DNA of 64,000 nt, taken from Nonomuraea solani. Lineage in GTDB: Bacteria > Actinomycetota > Actinomycetes > Streptosporangiales > Streptosporangiaceae. Below, piece by piece: positions 31,969 to 40,996 of the stretch; position 1 is the stretch's first letter; each line of letters starts with the position of its first letter. The stretch lies in the NCBI RefSeq assembly GCF_900108335.1, contig NZ_FNVT01000025.1, positions 62,001-126,000 of the forward strand, given 5' to 3'. The translations under genes were made by a program, and so were the position numbers. The notes under the pieces are model-generated. The model was not told the origin of the DNA. It did not search any database and was given only the letters and a program-made list of their open reading frames with translations.

Positions 31969-33294
31969 ATGCGCGATCGAACTCGTTATCTGTACCTGGC
32001 CGTCATCGCGGCCGTCCTGCTCGGCATTCTGGTCGGATTCATCTGGCCGGAGGTCGGCAAGGGGCTCAAGCCCCTCGGCACCGGCTTCGTGTCGCTGATC
32101 GGCATGGTGATCGGCCCGATCATCTTCTGTACGATCGTGCTCGGCGTCGGCTCGGTCCGGCAGGCCGCCAAGGTCGGCAAGGTGGGCGGCCTGGCGCTTG
32201 GATACTTCATCGCCATGTCCACGGTCGCCCTGATCATCGGCCTGATCGTGGGCAACTTCATCGACCCGGGCTCGGGCCTGCAGCTCACCGACGCCGCCCG
32301 GCAGACCGCGGTGGCCGAGGCGGCCAAGGGCGAGTCGGCCAGCACGGTCGACTTCCTGCTCGGCATCATCCCCGAGACGCTGCTCTCCGCGCTCACCGAG
32401 GGTTCGGTCCTGCAGGCGCTGCTCGTGGCGCTGCTGGTCGGCTTCGCGCTGCAGGCCATGGGCGCCAAGGGCGCGCCGATCCTGCGCGGCGTGGAGCACC
32501 TGCAGCGGCTCGTGTTCCGCATCCTCGCCATGATCATGTGGGCCGCGCCGGTGGGCGCGTTCGGGGCGATCGCCGCCGTCGTCGGCGCGACCGGCCTGGA
32601 GGCGCTCAAGAGCCTGGCCATCATCATGATCGCCTTCTACACCACCTGCGTGCTGTTCGTCGGTGTGGTGCTGGGCACCATCCTGTGGCTGGTCACCCGG
32701 ATCAACCTGTGGTCCCTGCTGCGCTACCTGGGCCGCGAGTTCCTGCTCATCCTGTCCACCTCGTCCTCCGAGACGGCCCTGCCCCGGCTCATCGCCAAGA
32801 TGGAGCACCTGGGCGTGAGCAAGACCGTCGCCGGCATCACGGTGCCGACCGGCTACTCCTTCAACCTCGACGGCACCGCGATCTACCTGACCATGGCCAC
32901 GCTGTTCATCGCCACGGCCACCGGGTCGCCGCTGGAGTTCGGCGAGCAGCTCTCGCTGCTGCTGTTCATGATGATCGCGTCCAAGGGCGCGGCGGGCGTG
33001 ACCGGAGCCGGTCTGGCCACGCTGGCCGGTGGCCTGCAGGCGCACCGGCCCGAGCTGGTCGACGGCGTCGGCCTCATCGTGGGCATCGACCGCTTCATGT
33101 CCGAGGCTCGCGCGCTGACCAACTTCGCCGGCAACGCCGTGGCCACCGTCCTCGTCGGCACCTGGACCGGCGAGTTCGACCGCGACCGCGCCAACCTGGT
33201 GCTGGCCGGGCAGGCGCCGTTCGACGAGGCGACGCTGCTCGACGACGAGGACGAGGAGCCACGCGAGCCGGCGAAGGAGATGTCGCCCGCCTAG
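31969..33294 (+). CDS. dctA: C4-dicarboxylate:cation symporter DctA
   Basis: 441 aa from the ATG at 31969, with GGAGA 8 bases upstream. It has the eight-helix plus two-hairpin layout of the dicarboxylate/amino acid:cation symporters. The marks are STSSSETALPRL (first hairpin loop), the NLDGTAIYLTMATLFIA motif and the second hairpin SKGAAGVTGAG, with GIDRFMSEARALTNFAGNAVAT near the end. It imports succinate, fumarate or malate. Divergent from a CitA/CitB-type system, it is probably induced by external dicarboxylates. Its stop codon is shared with the convergent methyltransferase gene. Confidence 0.93.
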   Translation: MRDRTRYLYLAVIAAVLLGILVGFIWPEVGKGLKPLGTGFVSLIGMVIGPIIFCTIVLGVGSVRQAAKVGKVGGLALGYFIAMSTVALIIGLIVGNFIDPGSGLQLTDAARQTAVAEAAKGESASTVDFLLGIIPETLLSALTEGSVLQALLVALLVGFALQAMGAKGAPILRGVEHLQRLVFRILAMIMWAAPVGAFGAIAAVVGATGLEALKSLAIIMIAFYTTCVLFVGVVLGTILWLVTRINLWSLLRYLGREFLLILSTSSSETALPRLIAKMEHLGVSKTVAGITVPTGYSFNLDGTAIYLTMATLFIATATGSPLEFGEQLSLLLFMMIASKGAAGVTGAGLATLAGGLQAHRPELVDGVGLIVGIDRFMSEARALTNFAGNAVATVLVGTWTGEFDRDRANLVLAGQAPFDEATLLDDEDEEPREPAKEMSPA

Positions 33295-34118
33295 GGTTTG
33301 CGGCCGATGCCCGCGTACGCCATGTTGGCGAGCTCTTCGTGCACGAAGACCGGGTTGACGGGGTCGGCGAACGGCCAGACCTGGTGCGGTGGCAGGCCGG
33401 TGGCCAGGCCCGGCGGGATGAGCTCGAAGTCGCCGAAGAAGGCGGCGATCTCCTTGCCGGGCCGCGGTGTGAACGCCGCGTTGGCCTTCTTGTAGAACTC
33501 ACTGACCTGGGCCGCCCGCTCGGTGGCCACGTCGTTGGTCACGTGCGAGATCGCCAGGTAGCTGCCCGGCGCGAGCGCGTCGCGGTAGGCGGCCACGAAA
33601 CCCTGCGGATCGTCGTTGTCGGAGATGAGGTGCAGGGTGAACATCATCAGCACCGCGATCGGCCGGTCGAAGTCCAGCAGCCCGCGCACCTCCGGATTCG
33701 CCAAGATCTCCGCCGGCCGGCGGGCGTCCCCCAGCACCATGGCCACCCGGTCCGGGTCGGCCAGCAGCGCCCGGCCGTGCGTGGCCACCACCGGGTCGTT
33801 GTCCACATAGACCACACGGGCCTCAGGGGCCTGGCGCAGCGCCACCTCGTGCACGTTCTCCTGGGCCGGCAGGCCCGAGCCCAGGTCCAGGAACTGCGTG
33901 ACGCCCTGTTCGCACAGGTAGCGCACCACGCGGCCGATCAGTGCCCGGTTCTCCCTCGTGCCCTCCCGGACTTCGGGCATCACGCTCAGCACCATGTCAC
34001 CCAGATCCCGGTCGGACTTGAAGTTGTCCTTGCCGCCGAGGAAGTAGTCGTACATTCGCGCCGCGTTGGGAATGTGGGGATCAACGCCCTGCGGCACATA
34101 TTCCGTCATAGAGACCAT
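33291..34118 (-). CDS. SAM-dependent methyltransferase, DUF574 type
   Basis: 275 aa. Members of this actinomycete family carry YDYFLGGKDNF near the N-terminus, the SAM-binding FLDLGSGLPAQ at about 85, VVYVDNDPVV and LGDARRP, all present. The domain is common in many paralogs per genome, often near regulators, and no substrate is established. Met1 and Met4 are both possible starts. The 3' end overlaps dctA by the shared CTAG, tail to tail. Confidence 0.9.
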   Translation of the reverse strand: MVSMTEYVPQGVDPHIPNAARMYDYFLGGKDNFKSDRDLGDMVLSVMPEVREGTRENRALIGRVVRYLCEQGVTQFLDLGSGLPAQENVHEVALRQAPEARVVYVDNDPVVATHGRALLADPDRVAMVLGDARRPAEILANPEVRGLLDFDRPIAVLMMFTLHLISDNDDPQGFVAAYRDALAPGSYLAISHVTNDVATERAAQVSEFYKKANAAFTPRPGKEIAAFFGDFELIPPGLATGLPPHQVWPFADPVNPVFVHEELANMAYAGIGRKP

Positions 34119-34157
34119 GATCCACGACGGCCGCGTCTGAAATCCATAAAAACGGGA

Positions 34158-35504
34158 TTAAACGGCTGGAAGTCGCAGAACGAACCGCGCGCCGCCCTCG
34201 TAGTCCTCCACGCAGATCTGGCCGCGGTGCGCCATCGCCACGTCCCGCGCGATGGCCAGGCCCAGCCCCGTGCCGCCGGCGTCGCGGCTGCGGGCGGCGT
34301 CCAGGCGGGTGAAGCGCTCGAAGATGCGCTCGCGGTCGGCCTCGGCGATCTCCATGCCGTCGTTCTCGACCGCCAGCACGGCCGTGCCGCCGTCGTCCTC
34401 CAGGTCCACGGTGACGCGGACGCGGCTCTCGGCGTGCCGCTGGGCGTTGTCCAGCAGGTTCGTCAGCACCCTGGCCAGTTGCAGTCGTACGCCCTCGACC
34501 GTCACCCCCGTGGTCAGATCGACCCGTACGGGCAGCTTGTCGTTGCGCACGGCCAGCTCCTGGCGGACGAGCCCGGCCAGGTCGATCCGCTCCCTGACCA
34601 CGTCCACCCGGGAGCCGATCCTGGCCAGCAGCAGCAGGTCCGTGATGATGGCCTCCAGCCGGTCGGTGTCGCGCAGCGCGCTGTCCACCAGCGCCCGTAC
34701 GTCGGTGTCGTCCGGGTAGAGCTGGGCGCTTTCGAGCTGGGCGCGCAGCCCGGCGATCGGGGTGCGCAGCTCGTGCGAGGCGTCGGAGGCGAACTGGCGC
34801 TGCTGCTCGGCGGAGCGCTCCAGGCGGGCCAGCGTGCTGTTGATCGACTGGGCGAGGTGGACCACCTCGTCGTCGCCCGGTGGTTGCGTCACCCGGTGGC
34901 TCAGGTCGCCGGCGTGCACGGCGTCCAGCTCCGTCCGCATGGTCGCCACCGGCCGCAGCGCCCGGCCGGTGATCCACCACGTCGCCCACGCGGCCAGCGC
35001 GATGAGCAGGGCGACCTCCGCGAACACCACGATGTCCAGGGTCCTGGTGGCCAGCACACTGGGCGCGCCGCTGCCCGCGTAGACGATGGGGGAGTCGGCG
35101 CCCATGCTGACCTTGACCGCCGACAGGTACACGCACTCGGTCGGCAGGCAGTTCATGGTGCTGACGACCTGGTTGCCGGTCGTGGGGCGCACCTCGGACA
35201 GCGGTGGCAGGTTCCTGGCGGCGTCGCTGGCGGCCAGGATCCGGCCGTCGGGGCCGACGATCTGGATCAGGTCCACCGACGGGTCCGGCACCGGGAGGGT
35301 GGCACCCGTGGGCAGGGTGCCACCGCGCATCTCGTACGCGATCCGCTCGGCCGTGTTCCTGGTGGCGGCGAACACGCTGGCGGTGATCAGGGCCCGCGAC
35401 GTGGTGACCCCGGCGATGCCCACGGGAATGAGCACGAGGGCGGCTACGGCCGTCGCGATGAAGGTGACGCGTCCGCGCAGGGATCTGGCCCACCAGGGTG
35501 CCAC
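34158..35504 (-). CDS. Orphan sensor histidine kinase
   Basis: 448 aa. A membrane helix at about 11-34, an extracellular region with a Cys pair (NCLPTEC) at about 118-124, a second helix at about 155-178 and a HAMP segment lead to His244 in SHELRTP, then the ATP-binding domain (NLLDNAQRH, DRERIFERF, GTGLGLAIARDV). It is a classical EnvZ/BaeS-type kinase. No response regulator is next to it: neighbours are a methyltransferase and an alpha-glucosidase. The start is the GTG at 35504. Confidence 0.9.
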   Translation of the reverse strand: MAPWWARSLRGRVTFIATAVAALVLIPVGIAGVTTSRALITASVFAATRNTAERIAYEMRGGTLPTGATLPVPDPSVDLIQIVGPDGRILAASDAARNLPPLSEVRPTTGNQVVSTMNCLPTECVYLSAVKVSMGADSPIVYAGSGAPSVLATRTLDIVVFAEVALLIALAAWATWWITGRALRPVATMRTELDAVHAGDLSHRVTQPPGDDEVVHLAQSINSTLARLERSAEQQRQFASDASHELRTPIAGLRAQLESAQLYPDDTDVRALVDSALRDTDRLEAIITDLLLLARIGSRVDVVRERIDLAGLVRQELAVRNDKLPVRVDLTTGVTVEGVRLQLARVLTNLLDNAQRHAESRVRVTVDLEDDGGTAVLAVENDGMEIAEADRERIFERFTRLDAARSRDAGGTGLGLAIARDVAMAHRGQICVEDYEGGARFVLRLPAV

Positions 35505-35568
35505 CCCCTGAGGTTACCGAGCGTGATCGCCTTGATTTATCGGGTTAAGGGAAAGATTCCCCCAATCG

Positions 35569-37062
35569 TCAGCGGCGCAGCCAGACCGTGGTGTCCGGCG
35601 GGATCGTGCCGTCGCCGGGCACCGGGCCGCTGGACAGCAGCACCTCGCCCGCTCCCTCCAGCCGTACCGGCTCCTCGCCCGTGTTGAGCACGACGACCAG
35701 CCCGGGGTCGCGCTCGATGACCAGCACGTCCTTGGGGGAGTCCAGCCAGGTCAGCGTGCCGCCGCCGAGCGCGGGGTGCTCCTTGCGCAGCCGCAGCGCG
35801 GCCCGGTAGAGGTTCAGCGTGGACGCGGGGTCGTCCTCCTGGGCCTCGGCCGACAGCGCCGCCCACCCGGCCGGGATCGGCAGCCACGGGTCGCGCCAGC
35901 CCATGTCCTCGTCCGAGGTCCACGGGATCGGCACCCGGCAGCCGTCGCGGCTGTCGCCCCTGCGCAGGAACGCCGGGTCCTGGCGCAGCTCGTCGGGCAG
36001 GTCGAGCACCTCGGGCAGGCCCAGCTCCTCGCCGTTGTAGAGGTAGGCGGAGCCGGGCAGGGCCAGCATGAGCAGCGTGGCCGCGCGGGCGCGGGCCAGG
36101 CCGCCGTGCCGGGTGACGTGGCGGGGTTTGTCGTGGTTGGACAGCACCCACGTGGTGGGCGCGCCCACCAGCTCGGCCTCCTTCAGCGCCTTCTCGATGA
36201 CGGTACGGAAGGACTTGGCGTGGAAGTCGGCCAGCATGAAGTCGAAGTTGAACGCCTGGTGCAGCTCGTCCGGGCCGACGTAGCGGGCCAGCCGCTCCGG
36301 CGAGGACACCCACGCCTCGGCCACCGCCATCCGCCCGCCCGGGTAGGAGTCGAGGATCGGCCGCCACTCGCGGTAGATGTCGTGCACGCCGTCCTGGTCG
36401 AAGTACGGGACCTGCTCGTCGCCGAGCATCTCGGCCTGCGGGCCGTCCTTCTGCCCCACGTCGGGCAGGCCGTCGGCCTTGATCATGCCGTGCGCCACGT
36501 CGATGCGGAAGCCGTCCACGCCCCGGTCGAGCCAGAAGCGCAGGATGTCGCGGAACTCGGCGCGCACGTCCGGGTTGTCCCAGTTGAGGTCCGGCTGCTC
36601 GGGCGCGAACAGGTGCAGGTACCACTGCCCGTCCTCGACCTGCGTCCACGCCGGGCCGCCGAAGATCGACTCCCAGTCGTTCGGCCGGTCGCGGAAGATG
36701 TAGCGGTCGCGCAGCCCGGCCTTGAACCAGGGGTGCTCGTCGGAGGAGTGGTTCGGCACCACGTCCACGATGACCCTGATGCCCTTGGCGTGGGCGTCGG
36801 CGATCAGCGCGTCGAAGTCGGCCAGGGTGCCGAACATGGGGTCGACGTCCCGGTAGTCGGCCACGTCGTAGCCGCCGTCGGCCATGGGGGAGGTGTAGAA
36901 CGGGCTCAGCCAGATGGCGTCCACGCCCAGGCCGGCCAGGTAGTCGAGGCGGCCGCGCACACCTTCGAGGTCTCCCATGCCGTCGCCGTTCGCGTCGGCG
37001 AAGCTGCGCGGGTAAACCTGGTACACGACGGCGTCACGCCACCAGTCGTCGTTGCCGAGCAT
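35569..37062 (-). CDS. GH13 alpha-glucosidase (oligo-1,6/alpha-1,4-glucosidase type)
   Basis: 497 aa. A (beta/alpha)8 barrel with the GH13 regions: VVPNHSS, GFRIDVAHG (nucleophile Asp188), AVAEAW (acid/base Glu249) and LSNHDKPRH (Asp311). No signal peptide, so it acts inside the cell on maltodextrins taken up by the divergent transporter. It is a close paralog of the enzyme at 56834-58303. The intergenic region to malE carries several GCAAG/CTTGC motifs that look like operators. Confidence 0.92.
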   Translation of the reverse strand: MLGNDDWWRDAVVYQVYPRSFADANGDGMGDLEGVRGRLDYLAGLGVDAIWLSPFYTSPMADGGYDVADYRDVDPMFGTLADFDALIADAHAKGIRVIVDVVPNHSSDEHPWFKAGLRDRYIFRDRPNDWESIFGGPAWTQVEDGQWYLHLFAPEQPDLNWDNPDVRAEFRDILRFWLDRGVDGFRIDVAHGMIKADGLPDVGQKDGPQAEMLGDEQVPYFDQDGVHDIYREWRPILDSYPGGRMAVAEAWVSSPERLARYVGPDELHQAFNFDFMLADFHAKSFRTVIEKALKEAELVGAPTTWVLSNHDKPRHVTRHGGLARARAATLLMLALPGSAYLYNGEELGLPEVLDLPDELRQDPAFLRRGDSRDGCRVPIPWTSDEDMGWRDPWLPIPAGWAALSAEAQEDDPASTLNLYRAALRLRKEHPALGGGTLTWLDSPKDVLVIERDPGLVVVLNTGEEPVRLEGAGEVLLSSGPVPGDGTIPPDTTVWLRR

Positions 37063-37140
37063 GGTTGTCCTTCCCCGGATGCCCCGAGATGTCGGGTGTG
37101 GTCCTGGTGAAGGATGTCGCGATCGCCGACCATGGTCAAG

Positions 37141-37294
37141 CGCAAGTTGCGGAAAGTTGCAATCCCGCCCTCTGGCTGCTGTGCAGTGCTAGTGGCGAGG
37201 TCAGACAGGGCGGGACGGAATGAGAATCGGGTAACGCTCTTTCGCAAGTTCTTCCAATTCTTGCAAAGAGCCGCTAACGTCCCGGAAACGTTCC
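37141..37294. promoter_or_regulatory. Operator cluster between alpha-glucosidase and malE
   Basis: The gap holds CGCAAGTTGCG (37141-37151), CTTTCGCAAG (37239-37248) facing CTTGCAAAG (37260-37268), and the palindrome GGAAACGTTCC (37284-37294). CTTGC/GCAAG motifs resemble binding sites of actinomycete MalR-type LacI regulators, and GAAACGTT is a general LacI-family pattern. A related motif lies before the second GH13-LacI operon. Confidence 0.55.
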
Positions 37295-37324
37295 CCCTGT
37301 TCCTCCCTGACCTCAGGAGTTCCC

Positions 37325-38587
37325 ATGCGCATGCGGGCTCTCGGTGTGGCCGCTCTCGCGTCCCTGTCGTTCGCCGCGACGGCCTGCGGGCAATCCCCGT
37401 CGGCCGCTCCGGCGGCGCCCAGCGCGTCAGCCGCCGCCTCCGCCGCAGGTGGCAGCCTCGTCATCTGGGCCGACCCCAGCCGGGTCAAGCCGCTCAAGCC
37501 CTTCGCCGACGAGTTCGGCAAGGAGAACGGCGTGACGGTCGAGGTGAAGGAGATCAGCAAGGACAACCAGCAGACCTTCCTCACCGCCTCCCAGCAGGGC
37601 AGCGGCCCGGACATCATGGTCGGCGCCCACGACTGGATCGGCAACCTGGTGCAGAACGGCGCCATCGACCCGGTCACGCTGACCGACGCGCAGAAGGCGG
37701 CCTTCTCCGAGAAGGCGATCCAGGCCGTGACGTTCAACGGCCAGATCTACGGGGCCCCGTACGCGATGGAGAACATCGCGCTGATCCGCAACACCAAGCT
37801 CGCCCCCGACGCGCCCGCCAGCATCGAGGACCTGATCGCCAAGGGCAAGAAGCTCAAGGCGGACGGCAAGGTCAAGGAGGTGCTCTGCCTGCCGGTCGGT
37901 CAGAAGGGCGACGCCTTCCACGTCTACCCGATCTTCGCCTCGGGCGGCGGCGCGCTGTTCGGCACCACCGCCGGCGGCGACCCCGACCCCAAGCAGGTGC
38001 TGCTCGGCTCGCCGGAGTCGGTCAAGGCGTTCGAGAAGCTGAAGGACCTGGGCGAGAAGGGCGATGGCGGCCTGCGGACGTCGCTGACCAACGAGAACTA
38101 CATCGTCAACTTCGCCGGCGGCAAGTGCGCCTACCTCGTCTCGGGCCCGTGGGCCATCAGCGAGGTCAAGAAGGGCGGCATCTCGTACGACATCACCGCC
38201 GTCCCGGCGTTCGAGGACGGCAAGCCCGCCACCCCGTTCGTCGGCGTGCAGGCCTTCTTCGTGGCCTCCAAGGGCAAGAGCAAGACCCTGGCCCAGGAGT
38301 TCGTGGCCAACTACGTGACCAACAAGGACGTCGCGAAGGCCCTGTACGACGCCGACCCCCGGCCCCCGGCGCTGACCGCCGCGCTCCAGGAGGTCCAGGC
38401 CGCCGACCCCGACGCGGTCAAGTTCATGGACGCCGGCAAGGACGGCCTGCCCATGCCCGCCATCCCCGAGATGGCCGCGATCTGGGAGCCGTTCGGCATC
38501 GCGGAGACCGCCGTGGTCAAGGGTGGCGACGCGGCCAAGGCCGCCGCGGCGGCGCAGAAGGCCATCGACGGCTCGCTCAAGAACTGA
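37325..38587 (+). CDS. malE: Maltose/maltodextrin-binding lipoprotein
   Basis: 420 aa. A lipoprotein signal ends at Cys21 (SFAATAC-G), followed by an Ala/Ser/Pro linker. The mature part matches family 1 solute-binding proteins of the maltose type: LVIWADPSR, GSGPDIMVGAHDWIGNLVQNG, PYAMENIALIRNT and GPWAISEVKKGG. It delivers maltose or maltodextrins to MalFG. Promoter and operators lie in the 262-base gap to the divergent alpha-glucosidase gene. Confidence 0.92.
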   Translation: MRMRALGVAALASLSFAATACGQSPSAAPAAPSASAAASAAGGSLVIWADPSRVKPLKPFADEFGKENGVTVEVKEISKDNQQTFLTASQQGSGPDIMVGAHDWIGNLVQNGAIDPVTLTDAQKAAFSEKAIQAVTFNGQIYGAPYAMENIALIRNTKLAPDAPASIEDLIAKGKKLKADGKVKEVLCLPVGQKGDAFHVYPIFASGGGALFGTTAGGDPDPKQVLLGSPESVKAFEKLKDLGEKGDGGLRTSLTNENYIVNFAGGKCAYLVSGPWAISEVKKGGISYDITAVPAFEDGKPATPFVGVQAFFVASKGKSKTLAQEFVANYVTNKDVAKALYDADPRPPALTAALQEVQAADPDAVKFMDAGKDGLPMPAIPEMAAIWEPFGIAETAVVKGGDAAKAAAAAQKAIDGSLKN

Positions 38588-38591
38588 CGAC

Positions 38592-40160
38592 ATGGCTCTC
38601 GACGTGCGAGAGGCCGTGCGGGCCGAGACGCCCGCGCGGCCCCGCCGGCAGGTCACCACGGCGTTCGTGGTGAGCAGGATCGCGGTGCTCGCCGTGACGG
38701 CCGCGATCCTGCTCTACGCCGTGCCGCCGCTGGTCGCCACCGGCTCGTGGGTGGCGCTCGGCCTGCTGTGCGCGGCCGGCGCGGCCGTCGCCGGCCTCTA
38801 CCTGACCCGGCGCTACATCCCGGCCAAGTATCTGGTTCCCGGCACCGTCTTCCTGATCGCCTTCCAGGCGTTCCCCGTCGTCTACACGGTCACCACGGCG
38901 TTCACGAACTTCGGCGACGGGCACCGCGGTGACAAGGCCGCCGCGATCACCGCCATCGAGACCGGCTCGGTACGGCAGGCGCCCGGCTCGCCCGAGTACG
39001 CCATGACCGTGGCGCTGCGCGGCGACGAGCTGGTGTTCCTGCTGGTCGACCCGGCCACCAAGCAGGTACGCCTGGGCACCGCCGACGGCCTGTCACCGCT
39101 GGCGGGCGCCCAGGTCGGCGTCACCGGCAAGGTGCTCCAGGCGCCCGGCCTGACCGTGCTCAAGGCCCCCGAGGCCGCCGCCCGCGGCCAGGCCATCGCC
39201 GCGCTGGCCGTGCCCACCGGCGACGGCGTGATCAAGGCGAACGGGCTCAGCAGGGCGGTCGAGGGCAAGGCGGCGCTGGTCTACGACGCCGGGTGCGACT
39301 GCGTGCGCGGCGACGGCGGCACCTGGCGGGCCGACGAGGGCCAGGGCTACTTCGTCAACACCAAGGGCGAGCACCTGGCGCAGGGCTGGCAGGTGACGGT
39401 CGGGTTCGACAACTTCACCCGCGTTCTGACAAATCCCACTATTTCGGGTTATTTCGTGGGAGTGCTTGGCTGGAACCTCGTCTTCGCGCTGGTCTCCGCG
39501 CTCGGCACGTTCGCCCTCGGCATGGGCGTGGCGCTCGCGCTGCACCATCCGCGCATGCGCGGCACCCGGTTCTACCGGATCGCGCTGATCCTGCCGTACG
39601 CCATGCCGTCCTTCGCCATGCTGCTGGTCTGGCGCGACATGTTCAACCGCGACTTCGGCCTGATCAACCAGTTGCTCGGGGCCAACATCGACTGGATGGG
39701 CGAGCCCACGACCGCCCGGCTCGGCGTCATCCTGGTCAACCTGTGGCTGGGCTTCCCGTACATGTTCCTCGTCACCACCGGCGCGCTGCAGGCCATCCCG
39801 CGCGAGCTGACCGAGGCCGCCGCCATCGACGGGGCCACGCCGTGGCGGGCGTTCCGCGGGGTCACGCTGCCGCTGCTGCTGGTCGCGCTCACGCCGCTGC
39901 TGATCTCGTCGTTCGCGTTCAACTTCAACAACTACAACGCCATCGCGCTCACCAGCGAGGGCGGGCCGTTCCCCGCGGACAGCCCGCAGGTGGGGGCCAC
40001 CGACCTGCTCATCACGTACACGTTCCGGCTGGCCTTCGGGGCGGGCGGCGCGCAGTACGGGTTCGCGGCCGCCATCTCGGTGTTCATCTTCGCGATCGTG
40101 GCGCTCATCTCGGCCGTGGCGTTCCGGCGTACCCGCAAGCAGGAGGAGGTCTACGCGTGA
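38592..40160 (+). CDS. malF: Maltose ABC transporter permease MalF
   Basis: 522 aa, beginning 4 bases after malE. About eight membrane helices, with a large extracytoplasmic region of about 200 residues between helices 3 and 4 (residues ~100-290) as in E. coli MalF. The cytoplasmic EAA loop is EAAAIDGATPWRAFRGVTLP near residue 425. A Cys pair (DCVRG/GCDC) lies in the external region and could form a disulfide. Its TGA overlaps the GTG of malG. Confidence 0.93.
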   Translation: MALDVREAVRAETPARPRRQVTTAFVVSRIAVLAVTAAILLYAVPPLVATGSWVALGLLCAAGAAVAGLYLTRRYIPAKYLVPGTVFLIAFQAFPVVYTVTTAFTNFGDGHRGDKAAAITAIETGSVRQAPGSPEYAMTVALRGDELVFLLVDPATKQVRLGTADGLSPLAGAQVGVTGKVLQAPGLTVLKAPEAAARGQAIAALAVPTGDGVIKANGLSRAVEGKAALVYDAGCDCVRGDGGTWRADEGQGYFVNTKGEHLAQGWQVTVGFDNFTRVLTNPTISGYFVGVLGWNLVFALVSALGTFALGMGVALALHHPRMRGTRFYRIALILPYAMPSFAMLLVWRDMFNRDFGLINQLLGANIDWMGEPTTARLGVILVNLWLGFPYMFLVTTGALQAIPRELTEAAAIDGATPWRAFRGVTLPLLLVALTPLLISSFAFNFNNYNAIALTSEGGPFPADSPQVGATDLLITYTFRLAFGAGGAQYGFAAAISVFIFAIVALISAVAFRRTRKQEEVYA

Positions 40161-40996
40161 AACTCGCCCTCAGGCACGCGTTCGTGCTCGTCATGTGCGC
40201 GTTCGCGCTGTTCCCGATCCTGTTCGTGGTCTCCGCCGCGATCAACCCGATGGGCACGCTGGCCTCCACGGACCTGCTGCCGTCGGGCGCGAGCGCGGGC
40301 AACCTCGTCAACCTGCTGACCTCCGACACCTACCCGTTCGGCCGCTGGTTCTTCAACTCGGTGTTCATCGCGCTGGCGGCCTCGTTCGCGAGCCTGCTGC
40401 TGTCGATGTTCGCCGCGTACGCCTTCAGCCGCATGCGCTTCGCCGGCCGCCGCGTCGGGCTGCTGGCGCTGTTGCTCATCCAGATGTTCCCGCAGTTCCT
40501 GGCCATCGTGACGATCTTCATGATCTTCACCGAGGTGACCGAGCTCTACCCGGCCTTCGGGTTCAACACCGTGTGGGGCCTGCTGCTGCTCTACCTCGGC
40601 GGCGCGCTGGGCGTGAACACCTGGCTGATGAAGGGCTTCCTCGACACCGTGCCGAAGGAGCTGGACGAGGCCGCCACCATGGACGGCGCCACGCACGCGC
40701 AGATCTTCTGGCGGGTCATCATGCCGCTGGTCACACCCATCCTCGCGGTCACCGCGCTGCTGGCCTTCATCGGCACGATGAGCGAGTTCCTCATGGCGAA
40801 CGTGTTCCTGCGCGACCCCGAGAGCAAGACCCTGGCCGTCGGCATGTACGGCATGATCGCCGGCGACAACCGCAACACGAACTTCGGCATGTTCGCCGCG
40901 GCCACGCTGCTCACCGCCATTCCCACGGTGGGTGTGTTCCTCTGGTTGCAGAAGTACATCGTCTCCGGCCTCACCGCCGGAGCTGTCAAGGGATGA
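40157..40996 (+). CDS. malG: Maltose ABC transporter permease MalG
   Basis: 279 aa with six membrane helices; the GTG overlaps malF's stop (GTGA). The EAA loop is DEAATMDGATHAQIFWRVIMP near residue 190 and the C-terminus SGLTAGAVKG is the short tail that contacts MalK in the E. coli transporter. The operon has no ATPase gene; an MsiK-like ATPase is at 55313-56596. Its stop overlaps the ATG of the next gene. Confidence 0.93.
   Translation: MKLALRHAFVLVMCAFALFPILFVVSAAINPMGTLASTDLLPSGASAGNLVNLLTSDTYPFGRWFFNSVFIALAASFASLLLSMFAAYAFSRMRFAGRRVGLLALLLIQMFPQFLAIVTIFMIFTEVTELYPAFGFNTVWGLLLLYLGGALGVNTWLMKGFLDTVPKELDEAATMDGATHAQIFWRVIMPLVTPILAVTALLAFIGTMSEFLMANVFLRDPESKTLAVGMYGMIAGDNRNTNFGMFAAATLLTAIPTVGVFLWLQKYIVSGLTAGAVKG

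Noticed and set aside
30465..35687. 1740-codon open frame on the plus strand
   Set aside because: Antisense or out of frame to the sensor kinase, dctA, the methyltransferase and the second kinase; low-complexity His/Arg/Gly-rich translation typical of shadow frames.
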